Assembly: GCA_034687125.1 (NCBI GenBank)
Contig: JAQGBZ010000072.1
Coordinates: 62,001-126,000, forward strand
DNA: 64,000 bases
Source: Neelides folsomi
Lineage: Eukaryota; Arthropoda; Collembola; Neelipleona; Neelidae
Direction of reading: 5' to 3'
The notes below the pieces were generated by a model that worked only from the letters and a program-made list of their open reading frames with translations, was not told where the DNA came from and did no database searches. The position numbers and the translations under genes were made by a program. Below, piece after piece: positions 12,809 to 27,199 of the stretch (position 1 is the first letter of the stretch; each line of letters begins with the position of its first letter).

Positions 12809-12826
12809 TATTAGAACGTTCTAATA
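12809..12826. repeat. 18-bp perfect palindrome with a heat-shock-element core
   Basis: TATTAGAACGTTCTAATA is a perfect palindrome. Its centre, AGAACGTTCT, fits nGAAnnTTCn, the head-to-head unit bound by heat shock factor. A third unit needed for a strong element is not obvious, so any regulatory role is inferred. Confidence 0.6.
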
Positions 12827-12907
12827 CAACAACGTAAAGTGCCTTTCTCCTTCTGAGGATTCTTTTATCCCGAATATCAGTGGATATATTTTATACTCAT
12901 ATAAAAG

Positions 12908-12967
12908 ATGCGCGTCGTCTGAAATTGATTGGAGCTCGGGGCGTGTAGTCTCCGAGCTCCAGCGCAT
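12908..12967. repeat. GC-rich nested stem-loop
   Basis: The inner arms TGGAGCTCGG (12930-12939) and CCGAGCTCCA (12952-12961) are perfectly complementary around a 12-nt loop. The outer arms ATGCGC (12908-12913) and GCGCAT (12962-12967) also pair, leaving a 16-nt bulge on the left side. A TATAAAAG lies just upstream (12900-12907). In this AT-rich DNA such a stable stem stands out. It may be a structured RNA, a protein-binding palindrome or a remnant of an element. No family is recognised. Confidence 0.6.
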
Positions 12968-14188
12968 GGTTGTATAAATATAGAAGAGTTGTAATAAGGA
13001 ATATAAATATACGTGAAGAGTATAAGTACTTATATCTTTCCTTCCTTGAGGTAGGTTTAAGAGCCAAATTCTTAATGGGAGAGTTCAAAGAGGAAAATAT
13101 CTTGTAATTAATTAAGTATTATGATAAGAAGGAGTTTGGCTTAGCTATCCTTTACAGCACAAGTCTATTGAAAGGCTATTACCTAATCCAATTTGCTTCT
13201 TCCTTCATCTTATATTTAAATGTGTAATGTTCTCAGTTCAAAATAATTTTCACGTTTATGCGCAAGATTATGATAAATGATCGAACATTTTTCCATTTTA
13301 TGGCATCAATATTTGAAAAAATACTAATTAAAAGAATCCAATAAGAATAAGAAGATTAGGCAAATAGAATATTGTACAATGGTATTGGTCACGAGAATTG
13401 AATGGAAAGTAATATAATAGGTGATTAATTTAAAAAAACGCGTATGTTCCTTTAATGTTTGCGATAAGGATCCAAGCTGCGTCTATGAACTCTCAATTTA
13501 TCTTCTATTCCATCTCTTCTCCACACAATCGTAATTATCAAAAGTTTTTTTTATATCAGCTTAAAGAATGGCACAATTTGATGGAACGTGCCAGCAATGA
13601 GGTTTATCTTTCGACGTGGACCCTAATCCTGACTTATTCAAATCAAGGACCCAACTCAGCTTTTTCACACTTAAATGGATTAAAAATGTTTTAAGCTTTT
13701 GTTTTCGACCTCCTTCAAGTTCCCTTCCCCAACCAAAACTCGTACATAGAGACAAAGCTCGCACTAACCCCCTTCACTGCAAAGACTTCATTTAAATCAA
13801 CTCATCAGTCGATCAAATATAAATTATCTTGACAGGACTATCTTGAGTACTACTTCGGCATTACTATATGGAGCATTATAAAAATCTAAATTGAGTCATG
13901 TTGTTATTTATGCTGAATATACCATTTACATTGTATACATTCACTTTCTGTTTACAAATGTACTTATAGTAGTATACAAATAAATTAAGCTTATTGTATT
14001 TTTATAAATATCCAAGTAAGAAGTGGCTTTGAACTATCAAGTAATACATATTAGGAAGTTAGGTGCTAAAATACTAATACCATAAATATAAATAGTTTAA
14101 TTGTGCCGATTGTATGATTAGTAAAATAAGTCCCCAATGCCGAATCTTGAATCAGTTAAAAGATTCTTCTGTAGTTATCTCGTATAAG
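12968..14188. other. Gene-poor spacer
   Basis: AT-rich DNA with only short overlapping open frames on both strands (for example 13455-13764). No recognisable gene, RNA or mobile element. Confidence 0.55.
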
Positions 14189-15165
14189 TCATGTCATAAG
14201 TAACTTATTCTGTGCTTGATTTTGAAGGGGAGGGGGAAGAAGAGGCGAAATTGGAATGTTTAATGAAGATCTGAGAGTCGGTCGGTATATTCGGAAGAAG
14301 AAAGGGAGTTGGTTGAGGAAGATTTGATTGTTTGGTAAGCCATTTTCATTTCTCTGTTGTTGGAGTCTGCGGGCAATTTCCATTCTTCCTCGGTCATCAC
14401 TGAGAGAAAGGGAGGGTTCTGGGTGAAAGTTTCCCGGGGAAAGTTTCTCCTTGGGTAGGCCTGCCCGGGCAGCTCTCGGGGGTTTACCTCTTTGCCTTAT
14501 TTCCAACCTCCGGGGGGTGTCGGGAGAAATGGGAAATGGCCCGGCTCTCTCCGCCCGCCTCTCAAAGTGATAAAAGCCTCCGAGAATTTCGCCTATAGCT
14601 ATTTGTCCTAATACACTCTCGGGAACCTCATCACCTCTCAACCCACTAGTACTAACTAATCACTCTCGGCCATTACGCTCTCCTTTGTCCAAAGGGGAGT
14701 TTTATCTTACTTCCGGCAACGTGTCACTGTCACATAGCTTACAACCACTTTCCGCTCAAAACCACAAGGATCACCAGCAAAAAAGACTCAAATAATCTTC
14801 AACGTTTTTCGTCTAATCTATCTTACACAATTTTGAACACTTTTGTGTCACTTTGTTCATTCAAAACATTGGGCTACAAAACTATACACTGCTATATACC
14901 ACAATTTGTTTACAAACAACTCTTTAAAAAATTATCCTCCAATGACAATTTGAGTGTAACGTGAGAGGAAGTTCCCAAGAAGGCTCTTACGCTGGATTGG
15001 TTTGGGAGTAGTGTGGAAAGGAAACCGGTCGTGTCGGCAACTTCTTGCAGAAAAACGGCGGGTTGCAACCATCAAGGTGGCGGAGTTCTGCCGTATGCGT
15101 CGGCAACTCCACGCTGTTGGCCACATGACATGTCCTTCTTGGCTTTGGAGTCAAATGCATGGCAG
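14189..15165. other. GC-richer island with a possible untranslated exon
   Basis: This kilobase is distinctly more GC-rich and CpG-bearing than its surroundings. It includes a perfect 12-bp palindrome, CTGCCCGGGCAG, near 14460 and two copies of GTCGGCAACT near 15033 and 15098. It contains long open frames on both strands (minus 14189-14641, 150 codons), as expected where stop codons are rare. None looks like a known protein. A strong donor CAG|GTCAGT at 15165/15166 on the + strand could end a 5' untranslated or coding exon. Because AP-2 lies downstream on the same strand, a distant alternative first exon is possible but unproven. Confidence 0.35.
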
Positions 15166-18100
15166 GTCAGTTAATTTCAACTTTTTCATTCACATTTCCT
15201 AGTTTCACAACAAGGTTTATCATCTGGGTGGTAAATAAAGCAAGTTTTACAAAAGAGAGATATTTACTTTTAGACGAAAGAAGTCGTTAGAAAGTTGGGT
15301 GTTTAAAGTCAAAGCTGAAATTCCACTTCGGGCTCATTTGTTAAATATTTTTGTGCAAACTCTCAAAATCTTTGACGCTACAATTTTTAACATTTTATTT
15401 AAATATTGCATTTTAAATGTTTGCTATTTGAACTTCGGCATATGATATATGTGGAAGTTTTATACACGGTGAATTGAAAAATAGTAAATCAACCAAAGCT
15501 GTAGAACTGTATATTTGGATTGTTCTTCAAGTTCAATCATAGATTCGAGATTGAGTTTGTTCCAATCTTCCATTTCTCATCCAAAAAGAGTAAAAATGAA
15601 GGAAAGAGTGAATGAGAAAGGGTGAAGGGTTTTCCAATTTCAATAGAGGATTAACCTCAGCCTGAGGAGTTTTGATTTAGAACCATCCACCTTATCACCC
15701 TTCTGTCCCTGACATTTCAATCAATGTAAAGAAACGAAGCGGACAGGAAAAGACTATCGCCAGATTTCCCCTTTACACAACCTCAGTTAAGTTCAGTACA
15801 AAGAGCAACTCCCCGAGTTTTTGAGTATCTCATGTTTACGATTAGCTCATGTCGTTCCGAGTCGTTACAAAAGTCCGGCTCGTTCCCGTTTCTCATGGAC
15901 CATTAGACCTCAAAGGTGTTTGTCCTCTCCACCCTCCGCTCAATCTCTATAAACCGAGTGACATTTTTCCCCGCAATATTGCAACGAAACCAAACACTCG
16001 GCTTTGATCGCTTGCCCTCAGCCGACGTGTGCCTCTGCAAAATAATACGCCATTAATTTACTCCCTTCACCCTTCCAATTAAAATTATAAAAAAGTTCAT
16101 ATCGGAACCATTATAAGATCATATCCTTGTTAATTTTTTTCTACTCATAGAATATATACAATCAGTGTTTTTATTTATTAAGACAATTAACGTTTATATA
16201 TTGTAAGCTCTTCATTCAAGATAGAAATTTGATTTAATTAAGCATTATATTTTCTATATTTGGAAGCACTTTGAATTATTTAAATGCTCTTAACAAACAT
16301 GCAAGAGCATAATTTGATCTTTTTTGGAGAGCCGTCTATGAAATGAGTGTATAAAAATGTCGAGTGCTACCATATTCATCCATATGAACATATGGTTTTA
16401 GGACATTATTACTATTTACTTTAAATGTTTAATGAATTTTGGCTGAGCAGAGTTGGGCGTATTGGTAAGGGGGAATGAGTGATTAGGAAAGTCCCTTAGG
16501 TGATAATAAGGGAGATGAGGAAGGGAAGAGAGATGTCATATCATTTAAGAGAAATGGAATAAATTCTCTCTAGTTGGACTGTCTCTTTTGTGGGGAAAGA
16601 AAATAAAGAGGGAGAGTCAAGTGGAAAACTCACCCTACTCCTAACTTCCCCGCTCTACAAATAATCACTGTGAGACTCTCTTTATTAAACGGAGTCAATG
16701 GATGAAGAGCGGGGAGCAGGAGAGGTCGAGTCGTGTGACCGCTACAGGCATTCTTCATTAAAAACCAAGTTTAAAATAACAAAAGAGAAGGGGGAGGTCT
16801 CCTTTAATTCTCGGCCTTCCTTCTCGGGAGGAACCCATTATAGAATTTGTCACCGCGGTGAGCCCCCCGCTTATCTAAACACAAAACGCTTGGCCACGAG
16901 GACAATAATGACACCCTTCGCTCCCATAGAACTGATAGCGTAGGAGATTTTCATCTTATTTGTTACGGTTATAAAAGTGGAATCATGATTCCCGCAAATA
17001 ATCCAATCGGAACTAATTTAATAGACTCATCCCCTCGGATCACGCAAAATTCAAGCTCATATTTCCTTTGTTACGTTGGTGCTTTTATTTTCCAAATCTT
17101 ATGACACTCTATGAGTTTCTTGAACCAGGGACCATTGGAAAATTCCAATTTATTCGCAAATTGACATTTTGTGTACAAGATATGCTTTAATATTGCATTG
17201 AGTGAAGGAAAATATGAGATTTTTATACATTTTAAATGAACAATGAGACGTGCGAGAGATAAAGCAAAGGAGATGATAATTTTTCCAGCCGGCTCTCCCT
17301 CATTTCCGCCTCATTTCATGTTAGACGGGGCAATAATGAGAATGTCATATTTTCTGAATGATGTGAAGAGGATTGGTGTAAAGGAAGGGATGCGGAAGCT
17401 CCTAAGGTCATATCAACATCCCATTCTCTCGCAAAAAGCTCCTATTGTGAAGACATTTTCGTTTCGGACTCCAGACTCGTGTCGAGGTACCTTGTTGGGG
17501 ATTAACGAGAGAGACAAACTAAATGAATAGGATGGACAAAAAATGATGAGAGAGGAGATTTGAGGACGAAGAATATTTGTATATAATATATGTTTGAATC
17601 CCGAGAGTTCATAAAGATCCGTGCAGGAGACGATGCTGAAAATTTGTGTATTTGTGAAAGGGATTCATCTCATGAGGATTTGTTGAGTCTCCCCCTGTTC
17701 TCCTGAATAAAGTAGGCCTTCAAGGCATGGGCATATCCTTTCCTATTTCCGATTCCTATCAAGCCAAGGCTCAACCAATGTTCCATTCACCCCATATATG
17801 AAACACGTAACCCTATTTAAATTAAGCATAGTACCCATATCCCACATTAAATCGCTCATTTACAATTTAAGAGATCTCCACAATGTTGAACTTTCTTGGG
17901 ACCTATAATTCACTTTAAATGCATTTATCAAGTATTAAACAATGACTCATTTTTCAAAATGAGTAGGTATTATTATTGGTATTAGTATAAACAATGAATT
18001 TTGAACACTTAAAATTGTTAATTACATATTACAAACTGAGGTTTATCCATTAATTTAATCAAATTAATTTAGCATGTTTGTTTAAATTATTTAGCTCTTG

Positions 18101-21100
18101 CTCATTATTATTTTATTATAAGTTCCTTTGTCTTTACATGCATTGAATGCCATGAAATTGCTTGGCAAATATCTCAGAATTTTATACTATATTGTATGGA
18201 TGTTTAGCAGGGGGAATTAAATTGGGTTCATCATCGTGGTCATGAAGAGTCCTTATACTACGATGTTCAACTAGGAAATCCTTTTTCGGTTGTGGAAAAG
18301 GCTGGGAATCGAGGGGTTCGGAATGAAAATGAAATGATAGTGATCCATATGATGAACTGAGGACAGAGAAAGCCTATCCACAAATAAAGAGAGACAGAAG
18401 GATTAAAACTGCTTTTTTCTCCTATTTCGCCCAAAGCACCACATCTGCTTACATCTTTATTGCATTACTTTCCTCTCCTTCTTATTCCGGGTCCCTTTCA
18501 AATCCCATTCCGTTTCACCCTCCACTCTCATCATTGCACTGCTCGTTACGCCTCTTTACATTTAAATGACACGCTCTTGGTTTGAAATTCACATTCATTT
18601 CATTAGTAATACACAATCAGTTTCCCACATTGATTTTAACGAAAATTATTTAAAGTACGGTAAGTATTTTTCAGAAAAAAACATTGTGGTTTTTTTTTCA
18701 ATTTAATCACCGCATATTTAAAGTTCTTATAAAATTGCACCAAATTTTTCCTTACATTGAGATAAAAATGAAGATTAATAGAAATGTCTCATTTTAAATT
18801 CTTACATAAAGAACGTGTTTTACTTCTTACTCTCCCAATAATAAAAAGTGAATGGACTTCGTTGACTGGTGGTAAAAGTAAAGAGGGAAAAAAGAGATAA
18901 ATGGAATTTTTTCTACTTTTGAATCTCTATTTAGGAGACGTTTGTTGGGAGAAGAATGAAGGATAAGGAGAGGTCTTCATTCTCCCTCCTCCTTAGAGGA
19001 CTCCCTTTTCATCTAATAACATCCTTCATTCATATTTACTCTTTGTCTCTTTCTTTGCAAATGGGTTTAGTCCGACGAGGCTTTTAAAACTACCATCGGT
19101 TCCTTTCCTCGACATTTGAGTCATTCAACATGCAGCTAGCGACGGTTTTTGTGATAGTGTCCAGAAGAGAAAGGATTCGTCCTTTTTTAGATTCGAAAGA
19201 GGCCGGCTATTTAACGAAAGTCTTAATTTGTCAATGTGTCTCACACAATTTGTCACACCACATGCGAAGCGAGGGAGAGAAAACTTGTCGTCCACACGAA
19301 TCTTTTATTCATCTCTCCTTCTCTCCGGCTCTCTCTCAGCGGACCGTAAAAGGTTTAATTGAATTACCTCGAATGGTATCTTGCTATTTGGACTGACGGC
19401 CGGTGAGTGGAGTTGAGAAATTCCCTTCTTGTTTCTCCATTTCATCCAAATCAGAATGATAGTATCAGTAGTAGGGATATTATTCAAGGAATTAAAATTC
19501 CAATTTTTATGAAAATTGAACAGTAATTTATTCATTTGTATTCATACATTCATAGAGGAGGTTGATGTGTCTGTGTTGAAGAGGGTGAAAAAATAATTTC
19601 GGGTCTCGCATTTGTTTTTTCGAGAGGATGGGGTAAAAGGGCTGAAAAGGAGATGGGGAAGGGAGATGGGAGGCTGAACAAAGTAAATTAAGCTAACCGT
19701 ATACTTATGCATATCCATCCTCGAATGGATTCATCATAATCATAACATGACTGCTTCCTTTCGTTTCGTCGGACTCCTTTTCCTTCCGGCACTTTCGGCC
19801 CCGAATTTGCAATTTTCATCATCTCCTATCCTACTACTGCATCAATCCATATACCCGCTTTGACAGCCTCCCTATTTGCTAATGTGAATAGGATGAGGGT
19901 CTCTCCACACTTTCCACGCTAACAATCCAAACTTTGCCATAAGCTTTCTACTTTCCTAAAACACCATACATATAATGATGATTTACTTATATTATGATAT
20001 ATTAATATTACTAGGTATCTACTTTTCAATTAAACAGTATAATTATACCATAGTGTATATTCTTTAAATAATATAGTCTATTAACATCTTTGCGCTCATC
20101 TCATATACATAAATATTGTTATACTTGTAATACCTACCTCAATATAAGGACTTGCCAATATAACAAACGGTAAGATGTTAATTATGTAGGTATTGAATAA
20201 TGAATTGGCGAAAACTTCATTAAAAAAACATGGTAATTTACTCTCGTTTAGAATCATAAAGATGAATCTGCATTTTGTATACTATTTTGAGACCATAATA
20301 TTGGAAATGAATCGTCTTCAATATCATATCATGATCAATTCAGTTTAAATATATTGTATAAATATTTACAAACTCCTTTGAAATTTTGAAAACGAAAAAG
20401 TATCAATATCCCATTAACTAAATTGATCCAAATTTAGTTTGTGAACCTGGTAGGTACATTTTGAATTACCCTGATAGAAGTGTATTGAGGTTCGATAATC
20501 TTTCATCGTATTATCTATACTATGGTATTATTTCAGTTACTTTTGATATTAACTATTAAAGTATCTAGGTATATCCATGTATTTATCCATTGAAATGGAT
20601 CCATCAAATTGAATGAGGACGGATTACCTTACGAGTTTAAAGAACTGTTTCTCTTTGATAAAAAGCTGCTATTTATTGTGTATTATTGGAGTGGTGTGTG
20701 TATAGATCCAAAAGTGATTTGAAGATGAGACATGATCCCTGCCCCCGTCCATTTTCCCTATAATCTCTCTTCACATAAAAATGAAGGCAAAAGTGATTTT
20801 TACATTCGAGAAATTGATCCTTTCAAATCTCAAAGAGCTCAGCTCACATTTCATTAATTTTAAAAGGGTGTTCCTCAAAACTCAGGGGGGTTCAAGTATG
20901 ATATGGGCTTAAAGATTTTCTTAAGGATTCCCTTTTCTCCAAAATAAACAAATTAATGTTATGATATAAAAACTTTGTAAAAGATTCTCAAAAGTGAAAT
21001 TTGAGGCATCATATTAACTTGTCAATATTACAAATACAGTTTTAAACTTATTTCATATCCCAGATGTTTCACTGCTCTATGATTCTTCGGAACTTTTATT

Positions 21101-24100
21101 CAGAAAAAACAAGACCGCTGTCAAATCAGCTTTGCCTACCACACTTTACATGACGTATCAATCATCGTATGTAGGTTATCGTCGATCTTTAGGCACATCC
21201 AGTGATTTTCGGAGATAATAATGAGAGGTTAAAGCAAGGATTTGTAAAATGGTGAGCTTTCGTTACTCCTGTCATGTCATGTCATCTTAGAACAAAAATA
21301 GAAGAAGGGAAGAATGCGTCGAATTGATCCTTTTCTCGGGAGGCGTTTTTACTTGTGCTTAATAAGCAATCTATGTATTATGGAGAGTAAATTGTTATAT
21401 AGGCCGGAGTCTTTCTGCTTTGACTAGAGAGTATATCGGATAAAAATTCCTCTCACGAGGAGAGGATAAGTAGTAATTAAGAGTGAGCCCAAGAATAATC
21501 CGCTGGTCAAGGTGTTACGGACAGAGTGAACATTACTTATTAAGTCTCAGGGATGATATGTATTCATTCTTTACAATTGACTCCTTATTCCTCACGATGA
21601 AGGCGAAACGAATGAGCTGATTCAACTTGTATGCCTCATCGACTCGAACGTCTCCTTTATAATTTCATTCTCTCATTTTTTTTATTCTTTAGCCTCTGAA
21701 TAGTTTATTAGGGAGGTTCTCCAGCAATTTTCTTCAAAGAGCGAGCTTACAGATGTGGAGCATTTTCGCAATAAGACGGATCAATTGCTCTTATGGCTCC
21801 AGAGTTGAAATTGGGCGAATGGAGTTGCCAATTTATTCGCGGCGAGATGGTTTTGAAGGGAATGTTGAAATCTTATTAATTATTAATTCGAACCACGTCT
21901 TTCGCATAATGGATGGCATTCCGTATTCAAATGATAATAGTAAGTAGTAATAACGATAATTTTGGGTATGAGTCCACTCTAAAATAATAAGCTTTCTCAG
22001 TAACTAACTAACTAGCAAGATATTAAGAAAGAGTTTGGAATTTATAAATACTTGGTTCTCTCTTTCTCAGACGGACAACGGAGGAGATAATAACAAAGTG
22101 TGAGAAGGAAAAAAGGATGTAAAAGATGTTTTAAAAAAGAGATTCTAACTACTAGAATCCCATCTATTCATAACGTCGAACATTTCGGCTTGAGTCATGT
22201 CGTGTAGGCTGGGAATCTCTTCTGTGTTTACTGCTTGCCTTTGACTCCGAACCAACTTTACTCTGAGACTCGCCCGAGATTTATTTCCATCTCAAGCCTA
22301 GTAATTATCACAAAGGAGAAGGAGACCGTCCATTAGGTGCTAAATAAATGGGCCATCACCCTCTTGGGCGATGTCTGTTCATTCTGCACCCCCCTTATTC
22401 AACTTTGGTGTTAGTTTATACATATTCCTCCTATCTCCCTACCTAAATAGCGAGATGAACCTGGAGGTCTCGAGTATTTAATTCTTAATGGAATCCTCAT
22501 CTCATACGTAAATGATTTCGTCTCCATACGCTCATGTTATTTCAACTGCGGCAGACTTATTCCACTTTCTCTGTTTGAAGTGTCAAAGCAAAAGTCGGAG
22601 GGCCCATTTTCTGCTTCAACTGATGAGCAAATTGAAATGGTCTCTTGAGTGAAATTACAGGCTTGGTTGCCCACTTCAATAGCTCACACAACCTCCCCTA
22701 TTACCTAGTATTAGATGTCCTTTAGGTCGTGTGGGGCATAGGAAGGACGAACCGTTCCCCAATGTGATGTGATCATCTCTTCCCGAATTCAATTGTAAAA
22801 ACCCAATTTGGGCTTTTCGATTAACAACTCACCGAAATTTAATTTCTCAACCTCATTCCCCTATGACTCAAAGCAGAGCTGAAGTGAGAAATGGAGGGAA
22901 AGTAACTAAATGATTTCGGCCCTTCAACTCTGAATTTTACCAAGTTTTGAGTCATTCTAATTTCATTTTATACTTCTGCTTCACTTCCATATATTTTGAC
23001 TTGCATCCTTGCTTGTAACTCGTATCACACGCCATTTGTATTTTATATTATTAACGTTAACTTCAAGTGAAGCATAAAAAATGTTTTCGTACTTCATGTC
23101 TTGAATCCCTCATACTTTTCATGTTCTTCTCTCTTTTAGCCTTAGGAGGAAGCACGTAGGATAAATCTCACTCTCGATACCAGATTAAGGCACATTGAAG
23201 AGAGAATTTGAGTAAAATCCTTAATACCCTCCTAAGCTTGTAATTCTGAACATGTCCTCCAAATTGTGTCTTGTACTTGTGAAGTATGGTTTGCCTCTTT
23301 TGTACCTTATGTAAAATTTTTAGTTTCTCCTCTTTTATTCTTAAAAATGTAAGGAAAAAATGAGGGTGAGAAGGTGGAGTGTTTGCAAATGTCTTCATTG
23401 TACAAGCAAAAGGGTAATTAAGAGAAAAATGAAACGAAATGTTTTCTAACTAATTGCGCCGAGTAATGAATAGAACCGTGCCCATTTACCTTTTTATACA
23501 CACTTTGTAAATGAGACAGAATGGAAATGGTTTGAATTGCAAGAGTTCGGAGTCTTCTGAGCAGTCAGCTACATATTTTTTGGATTAAATTCCCCTCCAT
23601 TACTCCTAGTGTAATGCTTCGTGTTTTTCCTCCTAGACTACAACTTCCGAAAGTTACGATGTGGGTAAAATCTACTTTTTGTGGATTTTATAGACCCTCG
23701 TTCCTCCAATGACTCTAGAGCCATTTAACTCTCTTTAGCCCTTGACTTCTCGTGTGTTGGAGTTGGAAGTGAAGGAAAAGTATGGGTCGCCGTTTTTACA
23801 AAGCCTCGCTTTTACACACCTCATCAAATAAATTCGTAGGGTGGCTGTTTACACAGACATTTATAGTAATGGGGATTCATGTGGCGAGAATCGTAAATAG
23901 AAATTATAGTTAAATATAGAGACGAATGATCTCAAGTGGGATATTTGGAACGAATGTTTGCGTGAGCGGTTTGGGGGGAATTTAAAAACTATTAATTTTA
24001 ATTTTCACATTTGAAAAACTTCTCATTTTTTAGAATTATGGATTATTAAATGGCGATTACTTACTTCAAAAGACCCTTAAAAATAAAGGTTTTTATAGAG

Positions 24101-27100
24101 AGAATTAAATTGGTGCCCTCTGACTATGAGAAGCCCTGAGATTTAACCCAATCATTTTGATACTTCAAAATTGTATTTTCAATTGAATTCTTAGAGCTCT
24201 GAGCACGTTTTTCTTTCTCAGTCCCTTGTTTGGTTAAGTGATTGGAAGTCAAAAGGGTCGAGGATTTCAATGCATAAAGAACGGTCATCCCTTTCACCCC
24301 TCTCATTGGAGTATTGATGTTTGAGATTTGAGCGACGGATTCGATGCCACAAATTCAATGAAGGGGAATCACTCAATTCGCTTCGGTTGCTCTCCTTCCC
24401 TATTTCTCCTCAACTCTTCATCAAAAGCTTCATTGAGGAATCTCATTATGTTTTCTTTCAATTCTTTCTCTTCACAAGAACCTTCTCGGGTCCATATACT
24501 TATGTAATAGGGTTTTCCTTGGGTTCATTGACAGTCAATTGGAATTGGAAGCAGAAAAAAGGAAGAGTTTAGAAATTTTAATTGCTTCAAAAGAGGAGGT
24601 TCAATTTATTGGGTCTTGAGCACAGGTTGAGTATTCTAGTTTTTACGAGGAATTCCAATCAATTTGATAATCAAATAATTTTCAAGGAATGATATTGTTG
24701 AGTCAACACGAGACTGCGGGAGGTCATAAGGGCACCCATCAGGCGGTCTACATCTTTCATGTTAAATAGACAAGGAGGAAATTTATTTGTGTCGTTCTCT
24801 CTAACCATTCGGGATTGGCAAGGGAGGGATAGAAAAGAAAAGTAGGAATTAAACCATTTCTACTTCTTTTTCCACGATATTAAGACTATATGGTAAACTT
24901 CCCTTCAATCTTGACTGCTTAACATCCGACTTTGTTCATTTTTCATATTTTTATTCCTCGACCTCCAGCCTTGCGTCTCCTCTAGTGGCCTCTTTACCTT
25001 CATTCAATTTATACTAACGAGTCTGAGCCTCACACCACATTCCACTTCTTAGCACGGCGGGATCTAATTTGACTAAATTCCTGTGGAATTCTAAATTCGA
25101 TTTTTTCCCTTCAAACCCTTTGTATAAAAAGGAAGATGATGTGAAATTAAAAATTATATAGGGACTCATGCTTTTCATCTCCGATCCCAAGGTAGTAGTT
25201 GAAGAAGGCCGGGACGGATGAGGAAGATAAAGAGTTTAGTAGGAGTGGATTGAAGAGTATCTTTATCGATGTTCATATATCACGAAGCGGAGGTCGGGGC
25301 GTGACGGTAACCTGGAGGCCCTTGACAAAATGCACACCTCTTCCGTAGAAGCCGAAGTCTCTCGGTCAATTATTCATCCGCCACGTGTGGGCGTGGGGGC
25401 AGAGGTATCTCGGAGATGATTATAGGCCCTTCACATACTCACAGATATCAAAATATTCCATGAGTCAAAGTCAAAAGGCCTGATAAGCCTCGCCGTTCTA
25501 AATGGCTCCTTAGACAGAGGCTTTTCCACCCACCAGCTACATACACGCACTTTGAGGCTTCTAATTCAAATTCCTCCTCCAGTTCCAGAAAAACTAGGGC
25601 ACGCAAGTAGGATACATAAAAAGAACTTTTCAGTACACACATAACTTAATGCTTTTCCACTAATAATGGACTAGAAGATACATTTGAGGGAACATCCCAA
25701 TAAGCATATATGGACTCCTCGTCATCACGATAATGAACTGAAGGATTCTGATTTGGAATATTGTGGGAATCGAGGAAAGGGTCGCTTCTTTCTCCGGCCT
25801 AATAGTAGCTAGGTAATCTATTAGTAAAGGAAAAGGGGTGAAGTTGGAAGTATTAGTCAAAGTAACATTTTTCATTCTGTTTTTTATAAAGGAAAATGGG
25901 ATATTTTGGGGAGAGAATGCACACCTGTTTATAAAATCAAAAGGTGAAAAGTAGTAGATCCTCAAATGGTCTCAAAACCGGAGCAATTTCATCATCTCAA
26001 CTCGACATCCTATCATGTTCAGGAGAGAGAATGATTAATATTTAACTAAGGCGGATTTGAAGTGAAAGTTTCATCTATCAGTGGCTTCAGCGGTACTCTT
26101 GACAGACGCAATTTCTGAAAGTGATCCATGATAAAAGGAAAAGTAAATCCGCTTTATTTGGTCCCTTTGGCTCTGCATAATACAGTTTTTGGAATTTAAC
26201 ATTGTACACCTACTAGCATAAACTATAATGCATACATTTATTAGAACAATTATGGATTTCTTTAACATTATTGCGTCGTTTGATATTTTTTGATAACGAC
26301 TATTGTCAATTCTTCAGAAAATGGAATGATATTAAAGTTTAAAGGTAGTTATAAAGGTAGTTAGTTATAATTTATAGGTAGTTACATACTATCCATTTTA
26401 ATTAGGAAGAACAATAACCTCAAGTATAATCTAGGAAAAATGATATAACTATTCAAAGTACTACTACTATATGTAATATGTACATAGAGATAATTCAATT
26501 GAAGGGAAGAAAGGTGAGAATAAAATGAAATGGGGATCATTTTGAGGGACGGCTAGAATTGTTGGGGTTCTCTTTGATTTCTATTCATTCACCCTCCACA
26601 ATTATCTAATTGAATAGGGGATGTTTGGGCGATAAGAAGAACGACTCCCGGCTCTTTCTCTCGCTGAACTGGAAATGTAATACAGAGTTGGAAACAAGTC
26701 TCCATTTCGATAGCTAATTATTTCACTCTTATATAATATATTGGAGAATGGACAGTGGGTTACTCGGCTTACCCCGAGGTTCGTGTATCATTTAGTGGAA
26801 GGCCATTTCTACATTAGATTTCTACAATACTAATTACACACAAACGCACATTAAAGCCAGAGCCACAAAGTTTGAATGAGAATTTTTAAGCCTCACCGCT
26901 TGCATCCACCGTATGAAAGTTGATATACAATTTCATAAGAACGTGTCCAGAGGGTAATTAGATTCCTTCCAAGTTGCCGACGTTTGCAGTAGGCGTGTAT
27001 ATCAAATTCTCCTGTGGCTCATCCGCAAAAGTTAAAAGAGTCTCCTATGACCGAAAGATCTTATATTGTAAGCTGTTAATAATAAAGGATGGAAAAAGTG

Positions 27101-27199
27101 CGGACCAGAATTGGCAATGGTTTATTAGAACATGAAAATAAATATAAAGCATACTATTCCATTTCCCCCGATCTTCTATAGATATTAAAATGATCGAAC
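15166..27199. other. Gene-poor spacer
   Basis: About 12 kb of AT-rich DNA without a recognisable gene on either strand. Visible minor repeats are three tandem GTCAT units near 21271-21285 and three spaced copies of GGTAGTTA at 26344-26385. No RNA gene or mobile-element protein was found. Confidence 0.55.
26344..26385. repeat. Imperfect tandem repeat of GGTAGTTA
   Basis: Three copies of GGTAGTTA lie within 42 bp, two of them followed by ATAAA or a related AT stretch. The array is short and imperfect, probably from local slippage. Confidence 0.6.

Noticed and set aside
14189-14641. 150-codon open frame on the minus strand
   Set aside because: It lies in GC-richer DNA where stops are rare. The Pro/Arg-rich translation matches nothing known.
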